Source: Acidobacteriota bacterium (GTDB taxonomy: Bacteria > Acidobacteriota > Terriglobia > Bryobacterales > UBA6623). Taken from it: a stretch of DNA of 64,000 bases. The number at the start of each line of letters is the position of its first letter. The first letter of the stretch is position 1. The translations under genes were made by a program, and so were the position numbers. This document shows positions 8,820 through 17,799 of this stretch, piece by piece. Below the pieces are notes generated by a model. That model made no database searches, was not told where the DNA came from, and saw nothing but the letters and a program-made list of their open reading frames with translations. The DNA lies in the NCBI GenBank assembly GCA_016125275.1, contig WGMB01000003.1, positions 124,001 to 188,000 of the forward strand, given 5' to 3'.

Positions 8820-10379
8820 CTACCAGAGGGCGACCACCAGCGCCGTGATGACGGCAAAGAAGACTCCAGCCCACACCGGCGGGCGAGCCCACCAAGGCAA
8901 CGCCGATTCGTCGACGGGCTCCGGCGCGGGTTGCGGCGCCTCCCAGCCCCAAACGAAACTGTAGGCGAACATCGCCGCAGCCGGGAAGACGACGCTCCAC
9001 AGGTAGGTCCACCAAGTATTCGTCCACCAGAACGGCAGATCCCAATCCTGCGCCTCGCCGACGAACGAACTGAGGCCGTAGAGAGCGCCAACCGCCAAGC
9101 CCACCACGCCGGACCGTCGGTGCACCCGCGTCAGCGCGCCCATCATGTAAACCGTGAACAAAGGCATCACAAACACACTGGTCAACCGCAGATAGAACGA
9201 GACCATCCCTTCGCCGAAGAACGGGATGTACCCGAACGAAAGAGCCAGCAGCACGATCGTCGCCCAGCGGGACGTCTTGAGCGTCTCGGCCTCGTCGGCG
9301 TTCTTCCGCAGGAATCGCCCGTAGATGTCGCGCGTGAAGACCGCGGCCAGAGACGAGGTGATAGAGTCGTACGTCGAGATGCCGCCCGCCAGCACACCGG
9401 CCACAACCAGCCCCAGCAGCCCGGGGGCCATGTAGTCCGCCACCAGCCGCGGGAACGCCTCGTCCACGGCCGTCAAGTCCGGGTAGACCGCCCGCGCCAA
9501 GATGCCCAGCGAGATATTGAACCACATCACGATCGCCAGCGCGAAGCTCGCCACCGCCGCCGCGATGCGCATATCCCACTCCGAACGAGCCGCCAGCAGT
9601 CGCATCGCCTGCGAGTGGTTGACCACCACGTAGGCCGTCAGCGAGACGGCCCAGCCGAACAGCACCAACGCCGCCGGCACGCCGGGCTCCTTGGTGGCTC
9701 CGATGTGCAGCATCGTGTGGGCCAGCTCCGGGCTCACCGCCTGGAAGCGAGACTCCAGCCCGGACCAGCCGCCAACCTCTCCCCACAGCGTCATCCAGAG
9801 CAGCATCGAGGCCAGGAAGATGAAGATCGACTGGGCTGCGTCGGTCATCGCCACGGACTTCAAGCCTCCCAGCGCGGTGTACCAGCCGGCCGCGGCCGCC
9901 ACCACCACGACGAGCACCCAAGTCTCTTGTCCCCAACCAGTTGCAATGGAAAACGTCAAGTACAACGAGTACGAAATATTGCCCAGTACATTGGTGCGGT
10001 ATTGGATCTGAATCAGCGCACCGAGCAGCCGTAGCGGAGGCGTGAAGCGCTGCTCGAGCCATTCCGAATTGGTGTAGCAGCCCGAGCGATAGATCGGCAG
10101 AAAGACGAACCAAGCGACTCCGAACCAGCCCAGAGGCATGCCGATCCACCAAGCGGCCACGTTCTGCAGACCGAATCCGTAGGCGCCGCCCACCACCGCC
10201 ACGTAGTCGCCGCTGTCCACGGCCGTCGCGAACAGCGACAGTCCGACCACCCACCAGGGCAACCCCTTGGCGGCCAAGAACCAGTCGTAGGTCGTCTGAG
10301 GCCCTCGGGCGAGCGCGAAGCCCCAGGCGACGATCAAACCGTTGATGGCGAAGACCAGCGTCCAGTCGAGCGGCGTCAT
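8820..10379 (-). CDS. Sodium:solute symporter (SSS family)
   Basis: 519 residues, about 13 predicted membrane segments, a standard SSS transporter length. Family features visible are the N-terminal DWFLAAKGLPWWVVGLSLFA segment, GDYVAVVGGAYGFG, the Na+-site region with TALGGLKSVAMTDAAQ, and the YDSITSSLAAVFTRDIY helix. These transporters import sugars, carboxylates or amino acids with sodium. Its ATG overlaps the stop of the phytanoyl-CoA dioxygenase-like gene by 4 bases (ATGA), so transporter and enzyme are cotranscribed and probably handle the same compound. The substrate cannot be assigned from sequence alone. Confidence 0.88.
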   Translation of the reverse strand: MTPLDWTLVFAINGLIVAWGFALARGPQTTYDWFLAAKGLPWWVVGLSLFATAVDSGDYVAVVGGAYGFGLQNVAAWWIGMPLGWFGVAWFVFLPIYRSGCYTNSEWLEQRFTPPLRLLGALIQIQYRTNVLGNISYSLYLTFSIATGWGQETWVLVVVVAAAAGWYTALGGLKSVAMTDAAQSIFIFLASMLLWMTLWGEVGGWSGLESRFQAVSPELAHTMLHIGATKEPGVPAALVLFGWAVSLTAYVVVNHSQAMRLLAARSEWDMRIAAAVASFALAIVMWFNISLGILARAVYPDLTAVDEAFPRLVADYMAPGLLGLVVAGVLAGGISTYDSITSSLAAVFTRDIYGRFLRKNADEAETLKTSRWATIVLLALSFGYIPFFGEGMVSFYLRLTSVFVMPLFTVYMMGALTRVHRRSGVVGLAVGALYGLSSFVGEAQDWDLPFWWTNTWWTYLWSVVFPAAAMFAYSFVWGWEAPQPAPEPVDESALPWWARPPVWAGVFFAVITALVVALW

Positions 10380-11179
10380 CGGGCGGCGGAAGGCGTCGAG
10401 GTCAACGCCCGCAGGTGCTCGGCGGAAGCGGCGCGGTGAGCAGCCAAGGCTTCGTCGAACGTGGCGAAAGCCGGCGGCCTCTCAGTCAGCGCCCAGTGTC
10501 CCCGGGTGTCCTTACCGCGAACGAGCACGGCGGGGTGCTCGGCGCCCTGAGGACGCACATCCGGGGTCATGTAGCGGATGGCGTAGCCGACGCGGGGAAC
10601 ATCGGAGGGGTTCGGGTTCGAGCCATGGATGATACGAACATGATGCAAAGACATCTCACCTGGCTGCAACGAGATATCCGTGATCTCCTCATCCTTTACA
10701 TCGACCTGAACCTCCTGCCCGCGGGTGAGCAGATTGTTCTCCGCCCAGGTCTCCTTGTGCGGCAGAATCGGCTTCAGGTGGGACCCAGCGACGACCCGCA
10801 TACAGCCGTTCTTGGGCGTCGAGGGCGTCAGCGCGATCCAAGCGGTCGTGATCTCGCCTTCATCGAGCCCCCAATAGGTGCCGTCCTGGTGCATTGAGAT
10901 GTAGCCGGGGTCATGCGCCCGCTTCGGAAAGACCGACGAGGCCCAGACGAGGATGTTGGGCCCCAGCACGGACTCCACGGCATCGAGCACACGCGGATGA
11001 TGAATCAGCTCCCAAGCCCAGTCGTAGTAGAGGTGCAGCAACGCCAGCTCGGTGGCCTTGGGCGCTCCACCCAAGGCGGTCGCCAGGCGCAGATAGGCGT
11101 CCCGGTGGCGCGCCGCCTCCTCCGGCGAGAGCGCCGGAATCGGAAACAGATAGCCCTGCTCGGCGTAGGAGTCCCGCAT
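10376..11179 (-). CDS. Phytanoyl-CoA dioxygenase family (Fe(II)/2-oxoglutarate) oxygenase
   Basis: 267 residues. The iron-binding facial triad is recognisable: MHQDGTYWG gives the HxD pair and the distal histidine is in HHVRIIHGSNPN, followed by an arginine (VPRVGYAIRYM) that would bind 2-oxoglutarate. Bacterial members hydroxylate small molecules such as ectoine, syringomycin-type residues or phosphonates; the substrate is unknown. It has no signal peptide, so it acts in the cytoplasm. It is the first gene of a pair with the SSS symporter. A GATACT box at 11190-11195 lies 10 bases before the ATG with no clear Shine-Dalgarno. Confidence 0.85.
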   Translation of the reverse strand: MRDSYAEQGYLFPIPALSPEEAARHRDAYLRLATALGGAPKATELALLHLYYDWAWELIHHPRVLDAVESVLGPNILVWASSVFPKRAHDPGYISMHQDGTYWGLDEGEITTAWIALTPSTPKNGCMRVVAGSHLKPILPHKETWAENNLLTRGQEVQVDVKDEEITDISLQPGEMSLHHVRIIHGSNPNPSDVPRVGYAIRYMTPDVRPQGAEHPAVLVRGKDTRGHWALTERPPAFATFDEALAAHRAASAEHLRALTSTPSAAR

Positions 11180-11199
11180 CGCAGGTCAGAGTATCCCAG

Positions 11200-13029
11200 T
11201 CACAGCCCGGCGCGCCACGCCCCCACCGCTTCGGACGTGCGCAAAGCCCTTCCAAAGAGCCGTAGTCCCCGTACATCCGGCGCGACTCGGACGACCTCCG
11301 AGCCGGCCGCCGAGCGGAAGTTAGGACTGAACCGACCCCAGCCGAACTGTCGAAAGTCTCGTCCATCCTGCAAGATACCGTCGACAATGAATGTAATGAT
11401 TTTGGGACCTCCGTCGACCACGGCAGCCACGTGTGTGCGGCGGCCGGCGACCAACGAGCCCGGCTCCGACTCCCAGCGGCTCTCGCTGCGACCGTCGTTC
11501 AGGATCAGCTCCAGCGCCCCATCGGCGGCGGTGACGAGCGCGAAGCCCTGCCCGTTCTCGGCGCGGTTGTCGACCAGCGCCTGCCCTGCCTCCACCGACC
11601 TAGGTTCCAGCCACAGGTCGATCGAGAAGCCCGCGCGCAGATCCTCCGCTCCGTGATCGGCTCGACGCGATCGTGCCGTAAAGTCCGGCAGTTTGGGTGC
11701 GGGGAACTCCTTGGGCATCGTCCCGCCTCGCTCGGGAAGTTCGACCAGCAGGCCCTCTCGGGGGGCCTGCGCGTTGGTGAACTGCCCCCAAAGCCCCTCC
11801 AGAAGGTCCGCGGGGATCTCGTGGACCCGCGCCAAGTCCTTCTGCGTCTCCGTGAGGAAGACTTTGCCGTCCTCTTCCACCATGTCGGGGTAGCTCATCC
11901 GGATCCAAGGGTCGTCGTCGTAAAGCCCGATCTCGGGCTGTGACCAGCGCAGCACCCTGCCGTTGGGTCCGTCGATCTCCTCGCCGGCGGAAAACCAGAC
12001 AGGATTGCGGTCCTGGTAGGCCATGCTGCGGCGCTGCGGGTGCTCGAGGATGAAGCGCCCGCCGTGGTTGTGGAACCAGTAGAGGAACTTGCCGTTGGAG
12101 AGCTTCCAGGCGAAGTTTGCCGCCCGTGGGTGCTTCATCCGCCGCCCGTCGGCGTACTGCATGTACTGCGAGGGTTCCCAACTGCGGCCGTTGTCGCGGC
12201 TGTAGGAGCAGGCGGAATAGCCGTCGATGGTGCGGAAGACGACGAACAGGGAGCCGTCCGAGAGCTCCGAGAAGCTGTGCTCGGCGGCGATGGGGCCGCC
12301 GCCTGCGGGGGCTCGGATGCCGATGTCGCCGTCGGGCAGCGTATCCCAGCGGATCTTGGCCGGGTCGCGCTCGCTGAGAATATTGTCGCTGCGTAACAGC
12401 ACGCCCTCGTTGGAGGTGAAGAAGCCTTCGCCAAAGCCGCCCACCTTGTGCAACGGCACGTAGCCAGCGCCGTCATGGGCGAACGCCTGGCCGACGGTCC
12501 AGAAGAACTTGATCTTGCCCTGGTAGGGGTTCCGCAGGTCGATCTGAAAGTCTTCCTGCGGGATCTCGTAGCGCCGCGCGGACCAACTGCGCCCGTGGTC
12601 GTCGGAGTACTTGAAGACGAAGTGGCCCTGGCTGTCCACGCGGCGCACGGGCTTGCCGTCGTCGCCCTGAACTTGGCGTAGGTTGTCGGTGTTGTGGTTG
12701 TAGAAGACGTAGATCCGGCCGGAAGGGACCTTCAAGCTCACTGCATAGGAGGCCTCGGGACCGTCGGAAGGCTCCACGGAGACGGGCTCGGACCAGGTGC
12801 GACCTTGGTCCGTGCTGCGCGTGGTGATGATGTGCTGGCCGCCTTGGCCTTCAGCGCCCGGCCCCGTCGTCAAAACGCAGAGCCAAGCGCCGTCATCGGT
12901 CTTCAGGATATAGGGCTGGTCGGCATAGCCCTCGTTGGGGATCTCGAGCCCGTTGCGGATGTTTCGGGGGTCAGGGCGCTGGGCCAGCAGGGCCGCTGTC
13001 AGCGTCAGGGCGAGGACGGCTGTCTTCAT
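11200..13029 (-). CDS. Secreted sialidase-like (BNR/Asp-box) protein with C-terminal LamG-like domain
   Basis: 609 residues from the ATG at 13029 (a GTG lies directly before it). After the signal peptide (MKTAVLALTLTAALLAQ), residues 20-430 form a propeller with three Asp-boxes: STDQGRTW, SDDHGRSW and SRDNGRSW. This resembles exo-alpha-sialidase-type glycoside hydrolases, although the sialidase arginine triad was not confirmed. Residues about 460-600 read like a concanavalin-type LamG domain (GFSIDLWLEPRSVEAGQALVDN, FIVDGILQDG). It likely acts on glycans outside the cytoplasm. TACAAT at 13038-13043, with TTCGGA 17 bases further upstream, ends 8 bases before the ATG, so the transcript may be leaderless. 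Confidence 0.78.
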   Translation of the reverse strand: MKTAVLALTLTAALLAQRPDPRNIRNGLEIPNEGYADQPYILKTDDGAWLCVLTTGPGAEGQGGQHIITTRSTDQGRTWSEPVSVEPSDGPEASYAVSLKVPSGRIYVFYNHNTDNLRQVQGDDGKPVRRVDSQGHFVFKYSDDHGRSWSARRYEIPQEDFQIDLRNPYQGKIKFFWTVGQAFAHDGAGYVPLHKVGGFGEGFFTSNEGVLLRSDNILSERDPAKIRWDTLPDGDIGIRAPAGGGPIAAEHSFSELSDGSLFVVFRTIDGYSACSYSRDNGRSWEPSQYMQYADGRRMKHPRAANFAWKLSNGKFLYWFHNHGGRFILEHPQRRSMAYQDRNPVWFSAGEEIDGPNGRVLRWSQPEIGLYDDDPWIRMSYPDMVEEDGKVFLTETQKDLARVHEIPADLLEGLWGQFTNAQAPREGLLVELPERGGTMPKEFPAPKLPDFTARSRRADHGAEDLRAGFSIDLWLEPRSVEAGQALVDNRAENGQGFALVTAADGALELILNDGRSESRWESEPGSLVAGRRTHVAAVVDGGPKIITFIVDGILQDGRDFRQFGWGRFSPNFRSAAGSEVVRVAPDVRGLRLFGRALRTSEAVGAWRAGL

Positions 13030-13162
13030 CACGGGCCATTGTAGACCGCCCGGCGCGCCGTCCGAAGAAGCGAGGGACCCCGGCGGCCGGACGAGAATGT
13101 CCGGCCTGCCGAGGCTGCCCTACTGAGGACGACGGACCCTTTCGGCCCGTCGCAGCGAAGCG

Positions 13163-13642
13163 CTAGATGAACGCGATGACGTCGATCTCGACCAGCGAGT
13201 CGCCCGGCACGCCGCCGTAGGTCGCGATCGTGGTCCGCACGGGCGGGTTCGGGCCGAAGCGGCCCTTGAAGACCTCGTTCATGCCGGCGTAGTCGTTGAG
13301 GTCGTGCAGATAGACGTTGCACTTGAGGCACTTGTCCATCGAGGAGCCGACGCGTTCGAGCTCCTTCTGGATCGTGTTGAGCACGTGGTCGGTGTGGGAC
13401 TTGATGTCGCCCTCGAAGTGCGCGCCCTTGCCGGCCACGAATACGAGGTTGCCGTAGGTGACGACAGGGCTGAACAGCGGGTTCTCCGGGACCTTGTCGC
13501 CGCTCCAATGCACCTTGCGCTCAGGCTTGGATTGCGCGGCGGCGGGCGGGGCGGCGACGACGGCGGCAGCCGCTCCGGCCGCTCCCGCGGTCAGCATCTT
13601 GCGACGGCTGGTCGCCTTCTCTGCGGTCTTCTTCTCAGCCAT
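13163..13642 (-). CDS. Tat-exported RidA/YjgF-family protein
   Basis: 159 residues. The N-terminus MAEKKTAEKATSRRKMLTAG, followed by an Ala-rich stretch ending AAAQ, looks like a Tat signal. The mature domain is a complete RidA fold: VTYGNLVFVAGKGA, LNTIQKELERVGSSMDKCLK, the active-site arginine in VRTTIATYGG and the terminal VEIDVIAFI. Cytoplasmic RidA hydrolyses reactive enamines and imines; an exported form must act on something else or on periplasmic amines. I chose the ATG at 13642 because AAGGAG lies 10 bases upstream. It is 5 bases downstream of the cupin stop, so the two are cotranscribed. Confidence 0.85.
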   Translation of the reverse strand: MAEKKTAEKATSRRKMLTAGAAGAAAAVVAAPPAAAQSKPERKVHWSGDKVPENPLFSPVVTYGNLVFVAGKGAHFEGDIKSHTDHVLNTIQKELERVGSSMDKCLKCNVYLHDLNDYAGMNEVFKGRFGPNPPVRTTIATYGGVPGDSLVEIDVIAFI

Positions 13643-13647
13643 ACGGG

Positions 13648-14067
13648 TCAACTCCTTGCTTTCCATTTGAAGTAGTAGAACAGCATCGGCTCCTTGCCGG
13701 TGTTCTTGATTCCATGCAGCTTCTCGGCCGCGGTAAACATCATGGCGCCGGGGCCCGCGGTGGTGATGACCCCGTCGACGGAGATCTCGCCCCGGCCGGA
13801 AGCCACCAGCAGGATCTCCTCCTCGGGGTGCTTGTGCGGCGGGTGGGGCTCCATACCCGGCAGCAGGTTCAGGCAGCCGCCCTCGAAGATCTCGAGCATG
13901 TCGGTCGGGCCCTGGTAGTAGATGTGCTGAACGCCGAACGGATGGTCGAGCTTCTGAGCATCCTTGGCGACCAACACGGCGTCGGCGACCTTGGCTCCGG
14001 CCGGTTGCGCACCGGCCGCAAGCATGGCCGCGCCCAAGACGGCGAAGAAGTCTCTGCGATTGTCCAT
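13648..14067 (-). CDS. Exported small cupin-domain protein
   Basis: 139 residues. MDNRRDFFAVLGAAMLAAGA is a Tat-like signal. The cupin barrel has both motifs: HPPHKHPEEEILLVASGRGE (two His and a Glu as metal ligands) and a second histidine in EKLHGIKN. Single-domain cupins of this size are dioxygenases, isomerases or ligand-binding proteins; the function is open. AAAGGAG lies 8 bases upstream of the ATG at 14067. It forms a two-gene unit with the exported RidA protein and may act on the same periplasmic compound. Confidence 0.82.
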   Translation of the reverse strand: MDNRRDFFAVLGAAMLAAGAQPAGAKVADAVLVAKDAQKLDHPFGVQHIYYQGPTDMLEIFEGGCLNLLPGMEPHPPHKHPEEEILLVASGRGEISVDGVITTAGPGAMMFTAAEKLHGIKNTGKEPMLFYYFKWKARS

Positions 14068-14132
14068 CAAGCGTCTCCTTTGACCTCGAGCCTCTCCTCT
14101 GGAAGCCGGGCTTTCATCATAATCGAAGGGTG

Positions 14133-15422
14133 ATGTCCCGCGATGAGATCCTGCTGGCCGCCAAGGAACACCTGTTTCCGGCCGTGATTCACTACTTCGA
14201 CGAGCCCCTGGTGCTCGATCACGCCAAAGATCAATATGTTTGGGACGCCGACGGACGCCAGTATCTGGACTTCTTCGGCGGCATCGTCACAGTCAGCGTG
14301 GGCCACTGCAACGACAAGGTCCGGGCCGCCGTGCACGCACAGGTCGACAAGCTGATGCACGTCTCGACGCTGTTTGCCACCGAACCGCAGGCCGCCCTGG
14401 CCAAGACGATCGCCGAGAAGACTCCCGGCCGCGCCCTTTCGCAATCGTTCTTCACCAACAGCGGCACGGAAGCCAACGAGACGGCCGTCTCCCTGGCTCG
14501 CATGCACACCGGCTCCAGCGAGATCGTAGCGCTGCGCCATAGCTACCACGGGCGCACTGAAGCCGGCCGTGGCATGACGGGCCAGAAGACTTGGCGAGGT
14601 CCTCTGCCTCCGGCCGCCGGCTACTCTTTCATCCACAACGCGTACTGCTACCGATGCCCGTTCGGCCAGACCTACCCCTCCTGCGAGCTCCGCTGCGCGC
14701 ACGACGCCAAGGAGGCCATCGAGACCACCACCAGCGGTCGCGTGGCCGCCCTGATCGCTGAGCCGATCCAGGGCTCGGGCGGCTTCATCACCCCTCCCAA
14801 GGAGTACTTCCCAATCGTCGTTGACATCGTCAAGCAGCACGGCGGCATCTTCATCTCCGATGAAGTGCAAACGGGCTGGGGCCGCACGGGCAAGTGGTTC
14901 GGCATCGAGAACTGGGGCGTGACGCCGGATGTCATGACCTTCGCCAAAGGGCTCGGCAACGGCTTGCCGATCGGCGCCACGACGGCCAAGCAGGAGGTGG
15001 CGCAATCGCTGAAGTTCCTCACGCTGTCGACCTTCGGCGGCAACCCGGTCACCACGGCCGCGGCCAAGGCCGTGATCGACTTCGTGGAAGAGGAGAACCT
15101 GCTGGCGAACTGCGATGTCGTCGGTCAGCGCCTCCGAGAGAGGTTACTGGAGTTGCAGGCCAAGCATCCCCTGATCGGCGACGTGCGCGGCATGGGCCTG
15201 ATGCAGGCGATCGAGTTGGTGCGCGACCGCGAGACCAAGGAGCCCGCGCCACAGGAGACGACGCGGCTGATGGACGCCGCGCGGCAGGAGGGACTACTGA
15301 TCGGCAAGGGCGGGCTGTATGGCAACGTCATCCGAATCAGCCCGCCGATGAACATCTCTGCCGCGGACGTGGATGAGTTCGCGCGGCTGCTGGACTTGGC
15401 CTTCGCGAGAGTGGCCGCCTGA
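14133..15422 (+). CDS. Class III pyridoxal-phosphate aminotransferase (AGXT2-like)
   Basis: 429 residues, standard for class III transaminases. The PLP lysine is in FAKGLGNGLPIGA and the preceding aspartate in FISDEVQTGWGRTG; the N-terminal DADGRQYLDFFGGI and SFFTNSGTEANE motifs are canonical. The sequence is closest in feel to alanine-glyoxylate/beta-aminoisobutyrate or aspartate-aminotransferase-family enzymes, including a four-cysteine segment (CYRCPFGQTYPSCELRC) seen in that group. It transfers amino groups between an omega-amino compound and pyruvate or glyoxylate. CATAAT at 14118-14123 ends 9 bases before the ATG at 14133; a GTG directly before it is the alternative start. Confidence 0.88.
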   Translation: MSRDEILLAAKEHLFPAVIHYFDEPLVLDHAKDQYVWDADGRQYLDFFGGIVTVSVGHCNDKVRAAVHAQVDKLMHVSTLFATEPQAALAKTIAEKTPGRALSQSFFTNSGTEANETAVSLARMHTGSSEIVALRHSYHGRTEAGRGMTGQKTWRGPLPPAAGYSFIHNAYCYRCPFGQTYPSCELRCAHDAKEAIETTTSGRVAALIAEPIQGSGGFITPPKEYFPIVVDIVKQHGGIFISDEVQTGWGRTGKWFGIENWGVTPDVMTFAKGLGNGLPIGATTAKQEVAQSLKFLTLSTFGGNPVTTAAAKAVIDFVEEENLLANCDVVGQRLRERLLELQAKHPLIGDVRGMGLMQAIELVRDRETKEPAPQETTRLMDAARQEGLLIGKGGLYGNVIRISPPMNISAADVDEFARLLDLAFARVAA

Positions 15423-15914
15423 AGTCACACATACACAACTAGGAGATTCCTAGCCGCTCTGCAGCCATGGCGAAAACCAGTGGGAAGTGCTACCCTCACT
15501 ATGGGGGATGATGGAGCAACGCCTGCACGATGGGGCGTGAGCGTTGCTTGATTTAACACTAAGCCTAGCTACTCGATTGGGCTTTCTGGTTGCGGCTGAT
15601 TTCCGAATCACCTTCGGCTTCTCCGTAGCCGACTAATGAACGTCCGAAGCGGCGCAAAATTCAGCCGCCAAAGTCTGAGTCAATCTCTGTTTCCCTGCGT
15701 GCCAAGCCGTGTTCAGCGGCTTAGCCGAAAGCGCTTACACGCCTTCGGAAAGCGGCTCTGCGGTCTCTCATCGCCCCCTACCAACTCAAGGTGCAGCCCA
15801 CGATGACAATGTTCCCTCTCATGCTCGAAATGGCCGGCTAAAGACCGGTCTTTGGGCGGAAACCGCGATTGGATTGTTAACACTTGTCGGATTAATCGGA
15901 GGAGTATCACACTT
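15423..15914 (+). other. 492-bp gene-free stretch with inverted repeats
   Basis: No convincing coding region on either strand, and the A+T content looks higher than in neighbouring genes. Visible structures: CTAGGA-GAT-TCCTAG near the aminotransferase stop; an 8-bp inverted repeat AGCAACGC/GCGTTGCT at 15515-15548 that could serve as a weak terminator; a perfect 14-bp palindrome AAAGACCGGTCTTT at 15840-15853; and a possible promoter TTGGAT (15869-15874), 16-base spacer, ATTAAT (15891-15896) ahead of the downstream gene. No tRNA was seen. Confidence 0.5.
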
Positions 15915-17597
15915 ATGTTCAGGTATCTACTCGGGATGACGGCTGGGATGCCGGGAATGTCCCGAATCATGGGGCTGTCGGTGGCATTTATTGCGAATCT
16001 CGCAATCTGCCACGCAGGGGTCGTCAATGGGGATTTCTCGATCCCTCAAAATACGGAGCCGATCCAGTTCCACGCACAAGCAGCCGTCAAAGGCTGGAAC
16101 ACCACGGACTCCAAGGGCCAAATCGAGATCTGGAAGGACGGCGCGGCCGTCGGAGGAGTGACCTTCAAAGCTCCGGCCACCTTCAAGCAATTCGCCGAAG
16201 TCAACGCCAATAGCCACGGCACGCTCTCCCAGGAGGTTCTCGGCATCGGCGCAGGGAACAAGTACGGCTTCTCCTTCTATCATCGCGGCCGCCACAGCGC
16301 CACGGAAGCCGACGTGATCGAGGTCACCGTGCTGGACGGCAGCGCCAAGTGGACGAAGACGTTCAAGACCACGAACGCCGATTGGAAGCTGTACCAAGAG
16401 TACGTCGGAATCAAGAACGGCAACGGCCCTGTTCAGCTTTCCTTCAAAGCCGTTTCCACCGCCAGCAAAGACCCCAGCATCGGGAATTTCCTGACCGGCG
16501 TCCGGCTGGATGAGAGCGTCGTACCGACGGTCACGACGTTGGGCGGCGGCAGCTGCTTCATGTTGAAGGCTCCGACGGTTGACGGGGCCCCGGCGAACGG
16601 CGCTCAATACTTGAGCTATTCGAAGAAGGCCGTCGACGCTAGCGGCCGAACGGACGCCCGTGTCGGAGCGGCATCGGCCGACTCTGTCCCGCTTCAATTG
16701 ACCGTCGTTCCGGTCGACAACGGGAGGATCATGCTGAAGGCCTTGAACTATCCGACGCCCGCAGGCGTGAATACGACCGGCAAGGCCCCTGTAGTCCTCT
16801 CTTTCGACAACGGCCAACTGGGGATTATGTTCCGGGAGCCCAACGACCGGGCCTACATGATGCAGATCGCACCCCTGGGCAAGGGTGGATCCGGCAACAA
16901 CGTATCGTTCGAGTCCAAGTGGGGGAACACGAATGGTTGGCACATGAGGAATCAGAAGTCCTACGCCAAGCTGCACCCGACCACCAACCCTTCCTACAAC
17001 AAAGAGGATGCGACCTGGCTGGCGGAGCCCTGCGGGTCGGTGGCGGTCGCCCCCACGTTGCCCCAGCAGATGTACCTGTTCACCTACAGCATCGTGGGAA
17101 ACGTCCGCCCGGAAGGGAAGATGGACAAGACCAAGGAGTACTTCCTCCGGCCTGCGGGGGGCGGCGTCAAGATCGTCCAGGGTCAACCCGAAAAGCTGAT
17201 CGTCGAGAAGCTTCCCAATGGAACCTTCAAGCTCAAGACGGCCCAGAACCTGTACCTGGGATTCGTCAAGAAGGCCTCGGGCTCGCTGCAGTATACGGGT
17301 ACGTTTGGCGACGCCGCAGCGGCGGAGGTGTTCACCGCGGAGCCGGCGACCATCAGCGTCTGCACCCAAGGCCAGCAGCCGACGAAGGACAAGCCCTGCC
17401 TGACCCCTTCCGAAGCACAGGGTTTCGTCAGCCTGAAGCCTGTGGCAAGCGACAAGCAGGGGTACCTGGTGCGCCACGAGAACTACATCGTCGGCCTCGT
17501 CGCGCCCGGTCAATTCAACCAGGTCAAGGCGAATCTGAGCGCATACAACACCCTTCTCGGCGACACGTCGTGGCGCTTCGAGAAGGCTGATCAGTAG
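15915..17597 (+). CDS. Orphan secreted protein with galactose-binding-like and beta-trefoil-like regions
   Basis: 560 residues, not assigned to a family. The ATG at 15915 is favoured by GGAGGAG about 10 bases upstream and gives a signal peptide (MFRYLLGMTAG... ending near CHAG). Residues about 35-190 look like a jelly-roll carbohydrate-binding module (VVNGDF, GWNTTD, GIGAGNKYGFSFYHRG). The remainder contains repeated short strands, such as GTFKLKTAQNLYLGFVKK, reminiscent of fascin/beta-trefoil folds. No catalytic signature was recognised. It stands alone behind a gene-free stretch and before a strong terminator. Its relatively high Lys/Asn/Thr content differs from its neighbours, which could reflect transfer. 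Confidence 0.6.
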   Translation: MFRYLLGMTAGMPGMSRIMGLSVAFIANLAICHAGVVNGDFSIPQNTEPIQFHAQAAVKGWNTTDSKGQIEIWKDGAAVGGVTFKAPATFKQFAEVNANSHGTLSQEVLGIGAGNKYGFSFYHRGRHSATEADVIEVTVLDGSAKWTKTFKTTNADWKLYQEYVGIKNGNGPVQLSFKAVSTASKDPSIGNFLTGVRLDESVVPTVTTLGGGSCFMLKAPTVDGAPANGAQYLSYSKKAVDASGRTDARVGAASADSVPLQLTVVPVDNGRIMLKALNYPTPAGVNTTGKAPVVLSFDNGQLGIMFREPNDRAYMMQIAPLGKGGSGNNVSFESKWGNTNGWHMRNQKSYAKLHPTTNPSYNKEDATWLAEPCGSVAVAPTLPQQMYLFTYSIVGNVRPEGKMDKTKEYFLRPAGGGVKIVQGQPEKLIVEKLPNGTFKLKTAQNLYLGFVKKASGSLQYTGTFGDAAAAEVFTAEPATISVCTQGQQPTKDKPCLTPSEAQGFVSLKPVASDKQGYLVRHENYIVGLVAPGQFNQVKANLSAYNTLLGDTSWRFEKADQ

Positions 17598-17664
17598 GCG
17601 CTGTCGGTCCAGGACGAGAGGCTCTGGCCGCCGACAATGGGCCAGCGCCTCTAGGACCGCTTAG

Positions 17665-17704
17665 AAGGCGGCCGCCAGCAAGGGCGGCCGCCTTTCTTGT
17701 TTTG
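17665..17704 (+). terminator. Rho-independent terminator
   Basis: A perfect 12-bp stem AAGGCGGCCGCC / GGCGGCCGCCTT with a 6-base loop (AGCAAG), followed by TCTTGTTTT. It lies 68 bases after the orphan secreted protein gene. A further 8-bp inverted repeat (AGGCGCTG/CAGCGCCT) spans the stop codon and the stretch between it and the terminator. Confidence 0.9.
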
Positions 17705-17799
17705 TCCTCGCGGTTCGGTTGGGTGGCGGTTCGGAGGCAAGCAGGCCTTGGCTCTTCGAGCGCCCGGCCACACAGCCGGCGAACCGGGCGAGCCGTTCG

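Noticed and set aside
8656-10254. 532-codon minus-strand frame inside the symporter region
   Set aside because: Shadow of the SSS symporter, whose frame shows membrane helices and family motifs.
13131-13151. Hairpin after the RidA gene as terminator
   Set aside because: One mismatch in the stem and no T-run on the transcribed strand.
15423-15914. Possible integron attC site or tRNA in the gene-free stretch
   Set aside because: Some GTTAACAC-like motifs occur, but no paired core sites or cloverleaf could be built.
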